A stretch of DNA of 6,588 nt from Undibacterium sp. (GCA_019752975.1 JAIELM010000569.1:1-6588); one strand, 5' to 3'. Shown: positions 1-6,572, counted from the first letter of the stretch. Numbers and translations are program-made. The notes: generated by a model not told the origin, from the sequence alone.

Positions 1-792
1 AGTTGCCCAGCCCAAGGACATGCCATAAATTTCGCGTAGCGCGGTGGCCGAGAAACTTTGTATGCCACCCAATCCCATAGAAATCATAAAGAAAAACGCA
101 AAGCACATCCACACCGCGGGTAAGCTCATGAAGTGAAAAGCGCTATTTTCAATGTTCTCTGTTGGGCTTTTATCTGACGAATAGGTCTGGTGCACGACTT
201 CTGTGTGTAGTACGTGACGGTACATAAATAAAATCAGCAAGACAATCAAGGGTAAAACGGCCGCTCCTAAAAGGGCGATACGCCAGCTCCAAAAATTTGC
301 CATGCTAACTAAAAATACGGGTGCGGCTGCCCAACCTAAATTCCCGCTAATCCCATGTACTGAGAAAGCGTGACTTAGGCGTTTGGTCGATACGCTCTTA
401 TTGAGAATAGTAAAGTCCGAAGGGTGGAAAACACTATTGCCCAAGCCCGCCAACATCGAGCCTATCAGCAGAAAGGTGTAATTCGGCGCCGCCGCTAACA
501 CCAGCGCAGATACGCCGAGACAAATGATTCCAAAAAATAGTACCGGACGTGCGCCAAGCTTATCGACTACAAATCCAGCTAAAGCTTGACCAATACCAGA
601 GATCACAAAGAACACGCTCATCAATAAACCAAGTTCGGCGTAAGAAAGTGAAAAAGCCTCTTTGAGCCAAGGAAATAAAGGTGCCAAGATCATGTGAAAA
701 AAATGCGAGATGCCATGAGCAATCCCAACCAAGCCGATGACTAAGGCATCTTTTTTAAAATGAGTATCGGATTTTGTCGTGGCAGTATTCAT
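1..792 (-). CDS. MFS transporter, Fsr-like (partial, C-terminus beyond left edge)
   Basis: This is an inner-membrane secondary transporter of the major facilitator superfamily, probably a drug or metabolite exporter. Only the first 264 residues are in the window; the family is usually about 400 long, so the C-terminal third is missing. I translated it by hand from the complement. A short hydrophilic N-terminus (1-15) is followed by about seven hydrophobic segments. The cytoplasmic loop after the second contains the MFS motif-A-like GFVVDKLGARP (73-83). GLGNSVFHPSDF (116-127) and HGISGNLG (146-153) resemble the VFHP and GGNxG elements of fosmidomycin-resistance (Fsr) type transporters. A hydrophilic central loop spans about 191-218. 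The ATG at 792 is supported by GAGG at 801-798, five bases upstream. It is divergent from the AraC regulator at 917, which probably controls it. Substrate unknown; the family call is firm, the Fsr-like subfamily moderate. Confidence 0.88.
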   Translation of the reverse strand, partial: MNTATTKSDTHFKKDALVIGLVGIAHGISHFFHMILAPLFPWLKEAFSLSYAELGLLMSVFFVISGIGQALAGFVVDKLGARPVLFFGIICLGVSALVLAAAPNYTFLLIGSMLAGLGNSVFHPSDFTILNKSVSTKRLSHAFSVHGISGNLGWAAAPVFLVSMANFWSWRIALLGAAVLPLIVLLILFMYRHVLHTEVVHQTYSSDKSPTENIENSAFHFMSLPAVWMCFAFFFMISMGLGGIQSFSATALREIYGMSLGWAT

Positions 793-916
793 TGACGCCT
801 CACACGGTATAAAACCAAAGTGTAGCCAAAACCAACTCGGCTGCTTTAAGATAAAATGCCAATATTTGTCGAATTCGAGTCAATTCGTGACTTGTGATGA
901 AAAAAATATTAGGTAA
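793..916. promoter_or_regulatory. Divergent promoter region between MFS transporter and AraC regulator
   Basis: This 124-base region separates two head-to-head genes and must hold both promoters. For the regulator, TAAAAT at 852-857 is a good -10 match but has no convincing -35. For the transporter, a weak pair can be read on the minus strand: TTGGTT (835-830), an 18-base spacer, then TATACC (811-806). TTGACT (883-878) is another possible -35 with no good -10. The assignments are weak, but a control region here follows from the gene arrangement. Confidence 0.55.
868..892. promoter_or_regulatory. Candidate AraC-type operator: repeated AATTCG elements with inverted repeats
   Basis: GTCGAATTCG (868-877) and GTCAATTCG (879-887) form an imperfect direct repeat, with the two AATTCG cores exactly 10 bases apart, about one helical turn. 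Nested in it are a perfect 10-bp palindrome TCGAATTCGA (869-878) and the inverted repeat AGTCA-N5-TGACT (878-892). Direct repeats on one face of the helix are typical of AraC-family binding sites. The site lies between the divergent genes, 25 bases before the regulator's start. Binding by the adjacent regulator is inferred. Confidence 0.45.
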
Positions 917-1735
917 ATGATGAAGCAGCGTCCACTGACCGATACAAATCCATCGCCATCGAGTTTGTTCCCCACTAGTGAGCGGCCAGTGCGCGTGGTG
1001 GCGCGTGACTTGCAAGCCGATGAGTCCTTGCGTGCGCATCAGCATCCGTGGGCGCAAGTGACTTATGCCTTGGATGGCGCGATGCAAGTCATCGCCAATC
1101 AGCAAACTTGGTTTGTTCCGCCAATGCGGGCGATTTGGATACCAGCGTACATCGATCATGAAGTACGTACTCTAGAGCGCACCCAATTGCGGGCGATCTA
1201 TGTTGATGCATCGGTGATTCCTATTTCAGGTTCTGAGTGCGTTGTGCTGGAAGTTTCTGATCTGATGCGGGAATTGATTAAGGCCTTAAGTCGTATCGAT
1301 GACGCTGGGTTACGGGAAGCGCACCTAGCCGCGTGTTTAATGGATGAGTTAGCACTTGCTACGCCATTGCCTTTGAATGTGTCTATGCCTAGAGATACGC
1401 GCCTACATGCCCTGTGTGAATTGATGATTGCCGATCCTGCTTCGTCCAACAGTTTGCAAGATTATTCAACAATGGTGGGTGCTTCCAAACGGACTCTAGC
1501 ACGCTTGTTTCGCAGTGAAGTACAAATGAGTTTTGGAGTATGGCGCCAACAAATGCGCCTAGCACGCGCAGCCCCTTTAGTGGCGAGTGGTTTGCCTTTG
1601 TCGGCGGTCGCTTCAGAGTTAGGCTATGCCAGTCAATCTGCCTTTTCTGCGATGTTCAAAAAAACCTTCGGACAATCACCTTCGGTTTTTTTTAAGCGAA
1701 GAGAGCTGTCTATCAATGAAACAAAATATGTCTAA
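917..1735 (+). CDS. AraC-family transcriptional regulator with N-terminal cupin domain
   Basis: A 272-residue cytoplasmic DNA-binding regulator. The N-terminal half is a cupin-type sensor domain: HQHPWAQ (41-47) and PPMRAIWIP (68-76) are the hallmarks seen in NimR/YeaM-type AraC proteins. The C-terminal half holds two helix-turn-helix motifs: the first around 178-206 with GASKRTLARLFRSE (188-201), the second around 226-259 with VASELGYASQSAFSAMFKK and the closing FGQSPSVFF. FGVWRQQMRLARA (206-218) links them, as is usual in the family. Length is normal. Two adjacent ATGs compete: AGG at 911-913 is 3 bases from the ATG at 917 and 6 from the ATG at 920, so 920 may be the real start. The divergent MFS gene is the likely target, by analogy with NimR and its divergent exporter gene in E. 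coli. Family call secure; ligand unknown. Confidence 0.93.
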   Translation: MMKQRPLTDTNPSPSSLFPTSERPVRVVARDLQADESLRAHQHPWAQVTYALDGAMQVIANQQTWFVPPMRAIWIPAYIDHEVRTLERTQLRAIYVDASVIPISGSECVVLEVSDLMRELIKALSRIDDAGLREAHLAACLMDELALATPLPLNVSMPRDTRLHALCELMIADPASSNSLQDYSTMVGASKRTLARLFRSEVQMSFGVWRQQMRLARAAPLVASGLPLSAVASELGYASQSAFSAMFKKTFGQSPSVFFKRRELSINETKYV

Positions 1736-1737
1736 AC

Positions 1738-1766
1738 TTGACAAGTCAAAGTGCTTAACCTAGTCT
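1738..1766 (+). promoter_or_regulatory. Sigma70-like promoter for the erythromycin-esterase-like gene
   Basis: A perfect -35 hexamer TTGACA (1738-1743) is followed by a 17-base spacer and TAGTCT (1761-1766), a partial -10 match that keeps the first two and last conserved positions. Predicted transcription would start near 1773, giving a leader of about 25 bases before the ATG at 1798. The -35 lies inside the inverted repeat TTGAC-AA-GTCAA (1738-1749), a possible operator overlapping the promoter. It begins three bases after the AraC stop codon, so the next gene need not depend on read-through. Confidence 0.5.
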
Positions 1767-1797
1767 GCCACCTCGACATACATGTGGGACATTATCA

Positions 1798-3027
1798 ATG
1801 AAAAATCTGTTTAGTACGACCTTGTTTTGTTTTATCGTCGGACTGGTCTTATCTCTTGCGACGGCTCAGATACAAGCTAAGGTTTTGACACGTACGTCTA
1901 AGGAGCTGAAGAAGACAAAAGAAATCCAAAGGCTTGTTGCTGATGTGTGTCACAAGTCAGTCGTATTACTGGGTGAAGATAGTGGACATGGCGTGGGAGA
2001 AACGCTGAATATCAAGAGTGAATTAGTTCAAATCTTGATTGATGAATGTGGATTTTCGGCGCTGATGTTTGAGAGCCCGATTTATGACTTCATGGATTTG
2101 GAGCGTGCGCTCTCGGCGCAATCGGCGACCTCAGAGCAACTCGCAGATGCGATAGGTGGATTATGGTCTATGACCAAAGAATCCGACCTGCTCGTGAGCT
2201 ACTTATTTGAAAAAGCAAGGCAAAGTCAACTTAGCTTATTTGGATATGATTTTCAGTTAGGCGGCGCTACCCAACTTTACGCGCAAACTCGATTAGCCGA
2301 AGAATTGACGAGCTATTTGCATGGACTCAATGCTCAACAATGCCAAATTGAAATTTCTCGACTGAGCAATTGGCAGTATGACGAAATGACGCCTTTTGAT
2401 GAGATTCGTCGAAAGTCATTGCGGATTTGTGCAGAGCAGATACAGCGAGCTGTACAAAAACAAAACTCAGGTCCTAGCTCTTCTGCCGCTTTGATGGCGA
2501 ATAATTTTTTTCGTTTTGTGACTGCGCTAAGTGAACAAGGTGTCGATGCTGATCAACGCGAGTTGGCGATGCGAGATAACATAGTCGCACTTCGCTCACG
2601 TTTGCCAAAAAACACGAAAATCATTATTTGGGGCGCGACGGTGCACGCCCAAAAACTGCGCACGATCACGCAAACTAAAAACCTGGCAATGGACACAATA
2701 AAACTATCGGATCGAGATATGGCAGTCATAGGCTTTTCTGCTCTATCCGGCAGCCATGGTCGACCAAAAAAATCTCCCACTATCTTGGTTAGCGCTCCTG
2801 AGGATTCTTTGGAAGCCAAAATATTTGTAGGCGACAAGCTTAGCCAATTACGCTACGTCGATCATGATCAGCTTAAGAGCTTGGGTAGTGTCAGCGCGCG
2901 TGCGAAGAATCTGAGTTCGTTTGAGGTGAATAATTGGAGTCAACTACTCGACGGTTTGATCGTCTTGCGAGAGGAGCGCCCCCCAGAATACACCCGTGGT
3001 GCAAAGCCACGACAGCTTAAGCAATAG
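1798..3027 (+). CDS. Exported erythromycin-esterase-like family protein
   Basis: A 409-residue protein with a signal peptide: Lys2, a hydrophobic core at 4-20, and likely cleavage after ATA (21-23) or IQA (25-27). It should therefore act in the periplasm, unlike the cytoplasmic macrolide esterases EreA and EreB. Family landmarks appear in order: VVLLGEDSGHGVGE (55-68), matching the GE-x-x-HG region; LMFESP (89-94), with Glu92 at the conserved acidic position; LFGYDFQ (147-153), matching the YGxD motif; and a block from RELAMRDN (254-261) to IIIWGATVHAQK (275-286), matching the RD...WAHNxH block. Two features differ from the usual pattern: an extra residue places His64 one position later than in GExTHG, and the first histidine of HNxH is replaced (only His283 remains). 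GGGA at 1786-1789, 8 bases upstream, supports the start. The family is known for macrolide lactone hydrolysis, but many members have unknown substrates and I would not predict resistance. It follows the AraC gene by 62 bases with its own promoter. Confidence 0.8.
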   Translation: MKNLFSTTLFCFIVGLVLSLATAQIQAKVLTRTSKELKKTKEIQRLVADVCHKSVVLLGEDSGHGVGETLNIKSELVQILIDECGFSALMFESPIYDFMDLERALSAQSATSEQLADAIGGLWSMTKESDLLVSYLFEKARQSQLSLFGYDFQLGGATQLYAQTRLAEELTSYLHGLNAQQCQIEISRLSNWQYDEMTPFDEIRRKSLRICAEQIQRAVQKQNSGPSSSAALMANNFFRFVTALSEQGVDADQRELAMRDNIVALRSRLPKNTKIIIWGATVHAQKLRTITQTKNLAMDTIKLSDRDMAVIGFSALSGSHGRPKKSPTILVSAPEDSLEAKIFVGDKLSQLRYVDHDQLKSLGSVSARAKNLSSFEVNNWSQLLDGLIVLREERPPEYTRGAKPRQLKQ

Positions 3028-3037
3028 TAAGCAATAA
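3018..3037 (+). repeat. 10-bp tandem duplication spanning the stop codon
   Basis: TAAGCAATAG (3018-3027) is followed immediately by TAAGCAATAA (3028-3037), identical at nine of ten positions. The first copy carries the last two codons and the TAG stop of the upstream gene. It looks like a small slippage duplication; a function is not evident. Confidence 0.7.
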
Positions 3038-3059
3038 ATTCCTTCAACTTAGAATTTAT
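3034..3059 (+). terminator. Weak AT-rich hairpin after the esterase-like gene
   Basis: ATAAATTC (3034-3041) pairs perfectly with GAATTTAT (3052-3059) across a 10-base loop, starting seven bases after the stop codon. The stem has only one G-C pair and no T-run follows, so it is a poor intrinsic terminator. It may act as a 3' end-stabilising structure, or be chance in AT-rich DNA. Confidence 0.25.
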
Positions 3060-3147
3060 CCCGCAACAAATATATATAGCGATCTGGTGTGTCTGACTCT
3101 ACGAGTTGCGTGATGGAGAAGAGCGATGTTCGAGCGGAGATAGGAAT

Positions 3148-3174
3148 CTGAACTGCGTGCGCATGCCTTATAAT
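3148..3174 (+). promoter_or_regulatory. Promoter with consensus TATAAT before the metallophosphatase gene
   Basis: A perfect -10 box TATAAT occupies 3169-3174. The -35 is weak: CTGAAC (3148-3153) with a short 15-base spacer is the best reading. Transcription would start near 3181, leaving a leader of about 25 bases that carries GGGAG (3196-3200) before the ATG at 3206. The spacing fits a short-leader housekeeping promoter and argues that the phosphatase gene is transcribed independently of the upstream gene. Confidence 0.5.
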
Positions 3175-3205
3175 CACCCGCTTTTATACCTATTTGGGAG
3201 ATGCT

Positions 3206-4333
3206 ATGAGTGTTTCTTTTCGGTCTTTATTGAGCTTGCTGGTGCTGGGGATTTCTTTGTTTGTTCACGCCCAAGACAAGAATGATGATGGACCATTCGT
3301 ACGTTATGTAGAACAAGGCGTTCAAGCGCAGTGGTATTGCCAAGGTCAAGTGATCCGTAAAGATTTTGCGCAAGTAGCTCACTTCACCTTACCTGCTGTG
3401 TGTGGGTTTTCTAAAGCGATACAAGTTCAATCCGAGAATTTCAATTTTCCAAGCATCGGTAAATACACTACCAATAAACTCGCCGCGATCAGTGATATTC
3501 ACGGTCAATACGGCAGCATGAAGCAATTATTGCAGGCGCATGGGATCATCGATGGGCAACTTAATTGGTCGTATGGAGATGGGCATTTGGTGATTACAGG
3601 CGACGTACTTGATCGCGGCGATCAAGTGACCGAAGCCATGTGGTTACTGTATCTTCTGGATGCGCAAGCCAAGCAAGTCGGCGGTGCCGTACATCTATTA
3701 TTGGGCAATCATGAGACCATGGTAATGGCCAATGATCTGCGTTACGTGCATCCTAAGTACCTCAAAATTGCGCAAGAATACGGTCAAACTTATCCTGAAT
3801 TATTTAATCAAGACACTGTGCTTGGACGCTGGTTACGCAGTAAGCCGGTGCTTGTGCAAGTGAATGACAGCATGTTTATGCACGCTGGCTTACATCCTGA
3901 TTATTTGAATTTAAATAGATCGGTCGCGGATGTTAATGAACAGTTTCGACTGTCCTTGGGCTTGCCTAAAGCCGAAGTGAAAAAAAATGATACGCTGGCA
4001 TTTCTATACGGTAGTCTAGGTCCAATTTGGTATCGCGGTTATTTCAATGAGCCACAATTGCAGGAGGCGCAATTAGATAAAGTGCTTCAGTATATGCAGG
4101 TGAAACGCATCGTGGTAGGGCACACCACCATGAGCGGCGTGTACTCACATTATCAGGGAAAAGTGCTTGCTATCGATGGCGATATTAAATCGGGTAAGCA
4201 GGGCGAAATACTCTTGTACCAAAATGGGCAATGGCAGCGTGGCACGCTGCAAGGTGAAAGATTGAGTATTCCTGAGTTGAATTCGGCCAAGACTAAGGAT
4301 ATGAATGAGATAAAATTGAATGAGGGTAAATAA
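3206..4333 (+). CDS. Exported calcineurin-like metallophosphatase (Shelph-like PPP family)
   Basis: A 375-residue protein predicted to hydrolyse phosphoesters with a two-metal centre. All metallophosphoesterase motifs are present: DIHG (97-100), GDVLDRGD (132-139), GNHE (167-170), MHAGLHP (225-231) and GHT (305-307). The DxHG / GDxxDRG / GNHE set with HAG is that of PPP-type phosphatases; the RYVHPKY insertion after GNHE and the overall layout suit the Shewanella-like (Shelph) group, which includes tyrosine-directed enzymes. Residues 1-22 form a signal peptide (Arg6, hydrophobic 8-20, cleavage after VHA), so it likely acts in the periplasm. Cys45 and Cys66 follow the leader and could form a disulfide. 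I chose the ATG at 3206 because GGGAG sits 5 bases upstream; an in-frame TTG at 3194 overlaps that site and would add four residues before the signal peptide. The C-terminal 20 residues are polar and probably disordered. It converges with the gene ending at 4419. Substrate unknown. Confidence 0.9.
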   Translation: MSVSFRSLLSLLVLGISLFVHAQDKNDDGPFVRYVEQGVQAQWYCQGQVIRKDFAQVAHFTLPAVCGFSKAIQVQSENFNFPSIGKYTTNKLAAISDIHGQYGSMKQLLQAHGIIDGQLNWSYGDGHLVITGDVLDRGDQVTEAMWLLYLLDAQAKQVGGAVHLLLGNHETMVMANDLRYVHPKYLKIAQEYGQTYPELFNQDTVLGRWLRSKPVLVQVNDSMFMHAGLHPDYLNLNRSVADVNEQFRLSLGLPKAEVKKNDTLAFLYGSLGPIWYRGYFNEPQLQEAQLDKVLQYMQVKRIVVGHTTMSGVYSHYQGKVLAIDGDIKSGKQGEILLYQNGQWQRGTLQGERLSIPELNSAKTKDMNEIKLNEGK

Positions 4334-4352
4334 AGGGAGCGCATTTTGTGAT

Positions 4353-4366
4353 AGCGAAATTTCGCT
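4353..4366. terminator. 14-bp perfect palindrome in the convergent gap, possible weak bidirectional terminator
   Basis: AGCGAAATTTCGCT reads the same on both strands and lies 19 bases after the phosphatase stop codon, between two convergent genes. As RNA it could form a five-pair stem with an AATT loop from either direction. No proper T-run follows on either side, so intrinsic termination is doubtful; a protein-binding site is equally possible. I see nothing else in the 85-base gap 4334-4418 except AT-rich sequence. Confidence 0.35.
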
Positions 4367-4418
4367 TAAGTTAAGACGTGGCAGAAATAATATTAATTTA
4401 GTATTGCTTCATGTTTCG

Positions 4419-6572
4419 TTAAGTAGTCTTAATCACGTATTTTTTGGTCAAATCCGCTAGTTCTTTAAACCAGCCGGTGCAAATTTGACATGCATAATCC
4501 AAAACTTCTTTCGTATCGTCTTTTCTTAGTGTCAACTTGTCTGTTGCCATGGCAAGCATAAACTCACCCGCCGCCGCACCAGCGGGGTCATTGTGATATT
4601 GCAACCACTTTAAAAGTAGTCTTTTCATGTCATGACTCATTTCAATGCTTACACTGTAATTCAACTCCGCCGGATAAGCGGCTCTTAGTATTGCAGCTTG
4701 AATCACAGGATCATTAAATCGCGTAAATGTCTCTGGGCAAATCAGAGCGTGTTGAAAGAGTCCTGTTTGAAGACTAGTTTCATCGTCTTTGGAGGTCGAT
4801 ATTCGAGATGCTTGGAGTAGCGTGGAAATTGATAAAAGCACAGCACCAGCATAATTATTTCCAGAAATTTTGTTGCTGCCTGTCCATAATAAAAATCCTG
4901 TAGATAGCGGTAATGGCAAATTTTGAGCGGATGGAAGGAATACTGATTGTTCTTCAAGGGTCTTAAATTCTTCCATTATAAGAGTCCTTTCAGATACTAC
5001 TTTATTAGTCATCTTTTTTTTCTCCAATAGTTCGTTAAGCTCCTGAAGAAGATCGATTTCCTTTGTCCACTGCATCACCGTGTCCAATCGGCCAATTGGG
5101 AATGCGAAATGAAATTTAAACTCATAATTACTATCTGTGCTACTGACTGAGGCTATATCGCTTTTCAACTGAGTAAGGTGCTTTTGGGACTCTGGTAGCA
5201 CTGCAAGTGCTAAGTATAAGCGTGGGCCTTTAGGTTGTTTGTGTCGCAATAAAGCACTAATCTGTTTGAAGACGAAGCCGTTACCTAAAATAGGCGCGAC
5301 TATAATAATGCTACAAAACTTGAGGTCAATTTGCGGCGGCTTACTAGACTTAGTCAATTCGTCACTGCTGAGCTTAAATACGTTGGCGCTCGGTGTCAAT
5401 TCCCTTAATACGTCTTCAGTGCGTTGCGCAAATTCTAACGCCGCTTGAGCGACATCCATGGCGGAAGTGCCACTCGCAGATGGATATACAATTGCTATAG
5501 GTGATGGAGAACTGTAGTTCCTTAACCAACTTTTCAAAAGAGAATCTTCGCCAGAATCTGATTTACAGGCCATATTGATAAGCTTATCTAGGTCAAAAGA
5601 AATTGACCATCGGGATTGAGCATCGAAACGGCCACGACCAATCTTCACAATACTCATTTTTGCAATTTCAGCTAATTTATTTTTTGTAGGTGTATCTAAT
5701 GTTTTATAAACTAAGCGAACTCGTTTTGGCTTTGCAGGCTGATTGAGAAAACGCTCACCAACAATGCTTATCGTTTCTGTGCCAGGCGGAATGGTTGCAA
5801 TGTCTGGATGAAATTCATCACGTAAACCATCCAGTGCAGGCCGTCCTTTTAACTTGCGAGGTATAGACGAAATACACTTTAAATGGCGCTCTTGATCGAC
5901 ATTTACATCTTTCTTGAGTTCTTCTAGCGATAGCATCGTCCAAATTTCCGCCTGAGCGCGACCAATTTTTTTTCTTACTTCTTCTGCTAAACCTCCCGAG
6001 GTTGAGGCGGATATAATCACGAAAGCAGGTCGACTAGGTGGAGACCACTTTTTCAAACCATCATATGACTTAAAGCTCTCAATACTATAATTACTTGAAA
6101 TCGAGAAATTGTTTTGGTGAAGTTGACGAAGTTTTTCAGCGACAGGCCATATACTCATCGTATCTAGAAAAATACTAACGACACTACTACGGTTTTGTTT
6201 CGTTTCTTCATACCAATCATTAAATGGCTTGAGTAAACGTAAGGCAAGTAATTCAATACAAGTCGTTGATTGGAGAAGGACTTCTGTACGAATAAAATGA
6301 CTCGAGAAGCGGGCAGAAAGTTTTTCAAAATATATCCCCAGCGGCGCTGGAATGATTACATCTGTTTCTTCGATTTGCAGAGCGATATGAGACCGGACAA
6401 CGCCGTGAAATATCTCAGTCAAATCATCTGAAGTCTCTCTTCCGGGAATTTTTTGCAAACGCCCAGTAGTATCAAAACCACCTATTACGACAGCATTTTG
6501 ATCACCATGTACATATAGGCGATCCAAACCAACGATTCGACCATGTGTGTTTTTTTCTTGGAACGGTCGCAT
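4419..6572 (-). CDS. Uncharacterised 717-aa protein with two PRTase-like alpha/beta units and a helical C-terminal domain
   Basis: I do not recognise this protein with certainty. It has no signal peptide or clear membrane segment, so it is probably cytoplasmic. Two stretches share a plan. Unit 1: a strand and loop DVIIPAPLG (71-79), a strand VVSIFLDTMS (131-140), then AFVIISASTSGGLAEEV (183-199). Unit 2: IAIVYPSASGTSAMDVA (359-375), then SIIIVAPILGNGFVFKQIS (421-439) and RLYLALAVLP (451-460). In each, a strand ending in a Gly/Ser-rich loop before a helix recalls the pyrophosphate and PRPP loops of phosphoribosyltransferases, but the acidic pair before the PRPP loop is absent (SA or AP instead), suggesting a degenerate or binding-only fold. 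A helical, charged linker (504-520) leads to a distinct C-terminal domain (521-717), mainly helical, with DPAGAAAGEF (662-671). The ATG at 6572 lies four bases after a TGA in another frame, typical of operon coupling, but the frame stays open to the right edge, so a longer protein is possible. A conflict-system role is only inference. Confidence 0.8.
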   Translation of the reverse strand: MRPFQEKNTHGRIVGLDRLYVHGDQNAVVIGGFDTTGRLQKIPGRETSDDLTEIFHGVVRSHIALQIEETDVIIPAPLGIYFEKLSARFSSHFIRTEVLLQSTTCIELLALRLLKPFNDWYEETKQNRSSVVSIFLDTMSIWPVAEKLRQLHQNNFSISSNYSIESFKSYDGLKKWSPPSRPAFVIISASTSGGLAEEVRKKIGRAQAEIWTMLSLEELKKDVNVDQERHLKCISSIPRKLKGRPALDGLRDEFHPDIATIPPGTETISIVGERFLNQPAKPKRVRLVYKTLDTPTKNKLAEIAKMSIVKIGRGRFDAQSRWSISFDLDKLINMACKSDSGEDSLLKSWLRNYSSPSPIAIVYPSASGTSAMDVAQAALEFAQRTEDVLRELTPSANVFKLSSDELTKSSKPPQIDLKFCSIIIVAPILGNGFVFKQISALLRHKQPKGPRLYLALAVLPESQKHLTQLKSDIASVSSTDSNYEFKFHFAFPIGRLDTVMQWTKEIDLLQELNELLEKKKMTNKVVSERTLIMEEFKTLEEQSVFLPSAQNLPLPLSTGFLLWTGSNKISGNNYAGAVLLSISTLLQASRISTSKDDETSLQTGLFQHALICPETFTRFNDPVIQAAILRAAYPAELNYSVSIEMSHDMKRLLLKWLQYHNDPAGAAAGEFMLAMATDKLTLRKDDTKEVLDYACQICTGWFKELADLTKKYVIKTT
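5010..5025 (-). promoter_or_regulatory. Internal ribosome binding site and ATG at the C-terminal domain boundary
   Basis: On the minus strand GGAG (5025-5022) is followed by A8 and G, then the in-frame ATG at 5012-5010, which encodes Met521 of the 717-residue protein. Initiation here would give a free 197-residue C-terminal domain. The GGAG-to-ATG gap is nine bases, within the working range. It falls just after the charged helical linker, where a domain boundary is expected. The A8 run could also cause slippage. Use of this start is unproven. Confidence 0.35.

Noticed and set aside
800..1159. 119-codon minus-strand open frame across the intergenic region and the AraC gene
   Set aside because: Runs antisense through the conserved cupin region, its 3' end occupies the divergent promoter region, and its translation shows no domain.
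1198..1449. 83-codon minus-strand frame inside the AraC gene
   Set aside because: Antisense shadow of a clearly conserved gene, low-complexity Ser/Ala-rich translation without motifs.
2553..2837. 94-codon minus-strand frame inside the esterase-like gene
   Set aside because: Lies opposite the conserved RD/WGATVHA block; no supporting ribosome binding site or family pattern.
1798..3027. Calling the gene an ereA/ereB macrolide-resistance determinant
   Set aside because: Signal peptide, altered catalytic motifs and chromosomal context without mobile elements argue against a resistance assignment.
3194..3205. TTG start adding four residues to the phosphatase
   Set aside because: The TTG overlaps the GGGAG ribosome binding site that is ideally placed for the ATG at 3206, and it would place acidic Asp in front of the signal peptide.
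4153..4344. 63-codon minus-strand frame at the end of the phosphatase gene
   Set aside because: Mostly antisense to the phosphatase coding sequence and with no recognisable features.
4742..4957. 71-codon minus-strand frame within the 717-residue gene
   Set aside because: Same strand but another frame of a long intact gene; no motif and no evidence of a frameshift joining it.
5239..5448. 69-codon plus-strand frame opposite the 717-residue gene
   Set aside because: Antisense to the second alpha/beta unit; the translation mirrors its hydrophobic strands.
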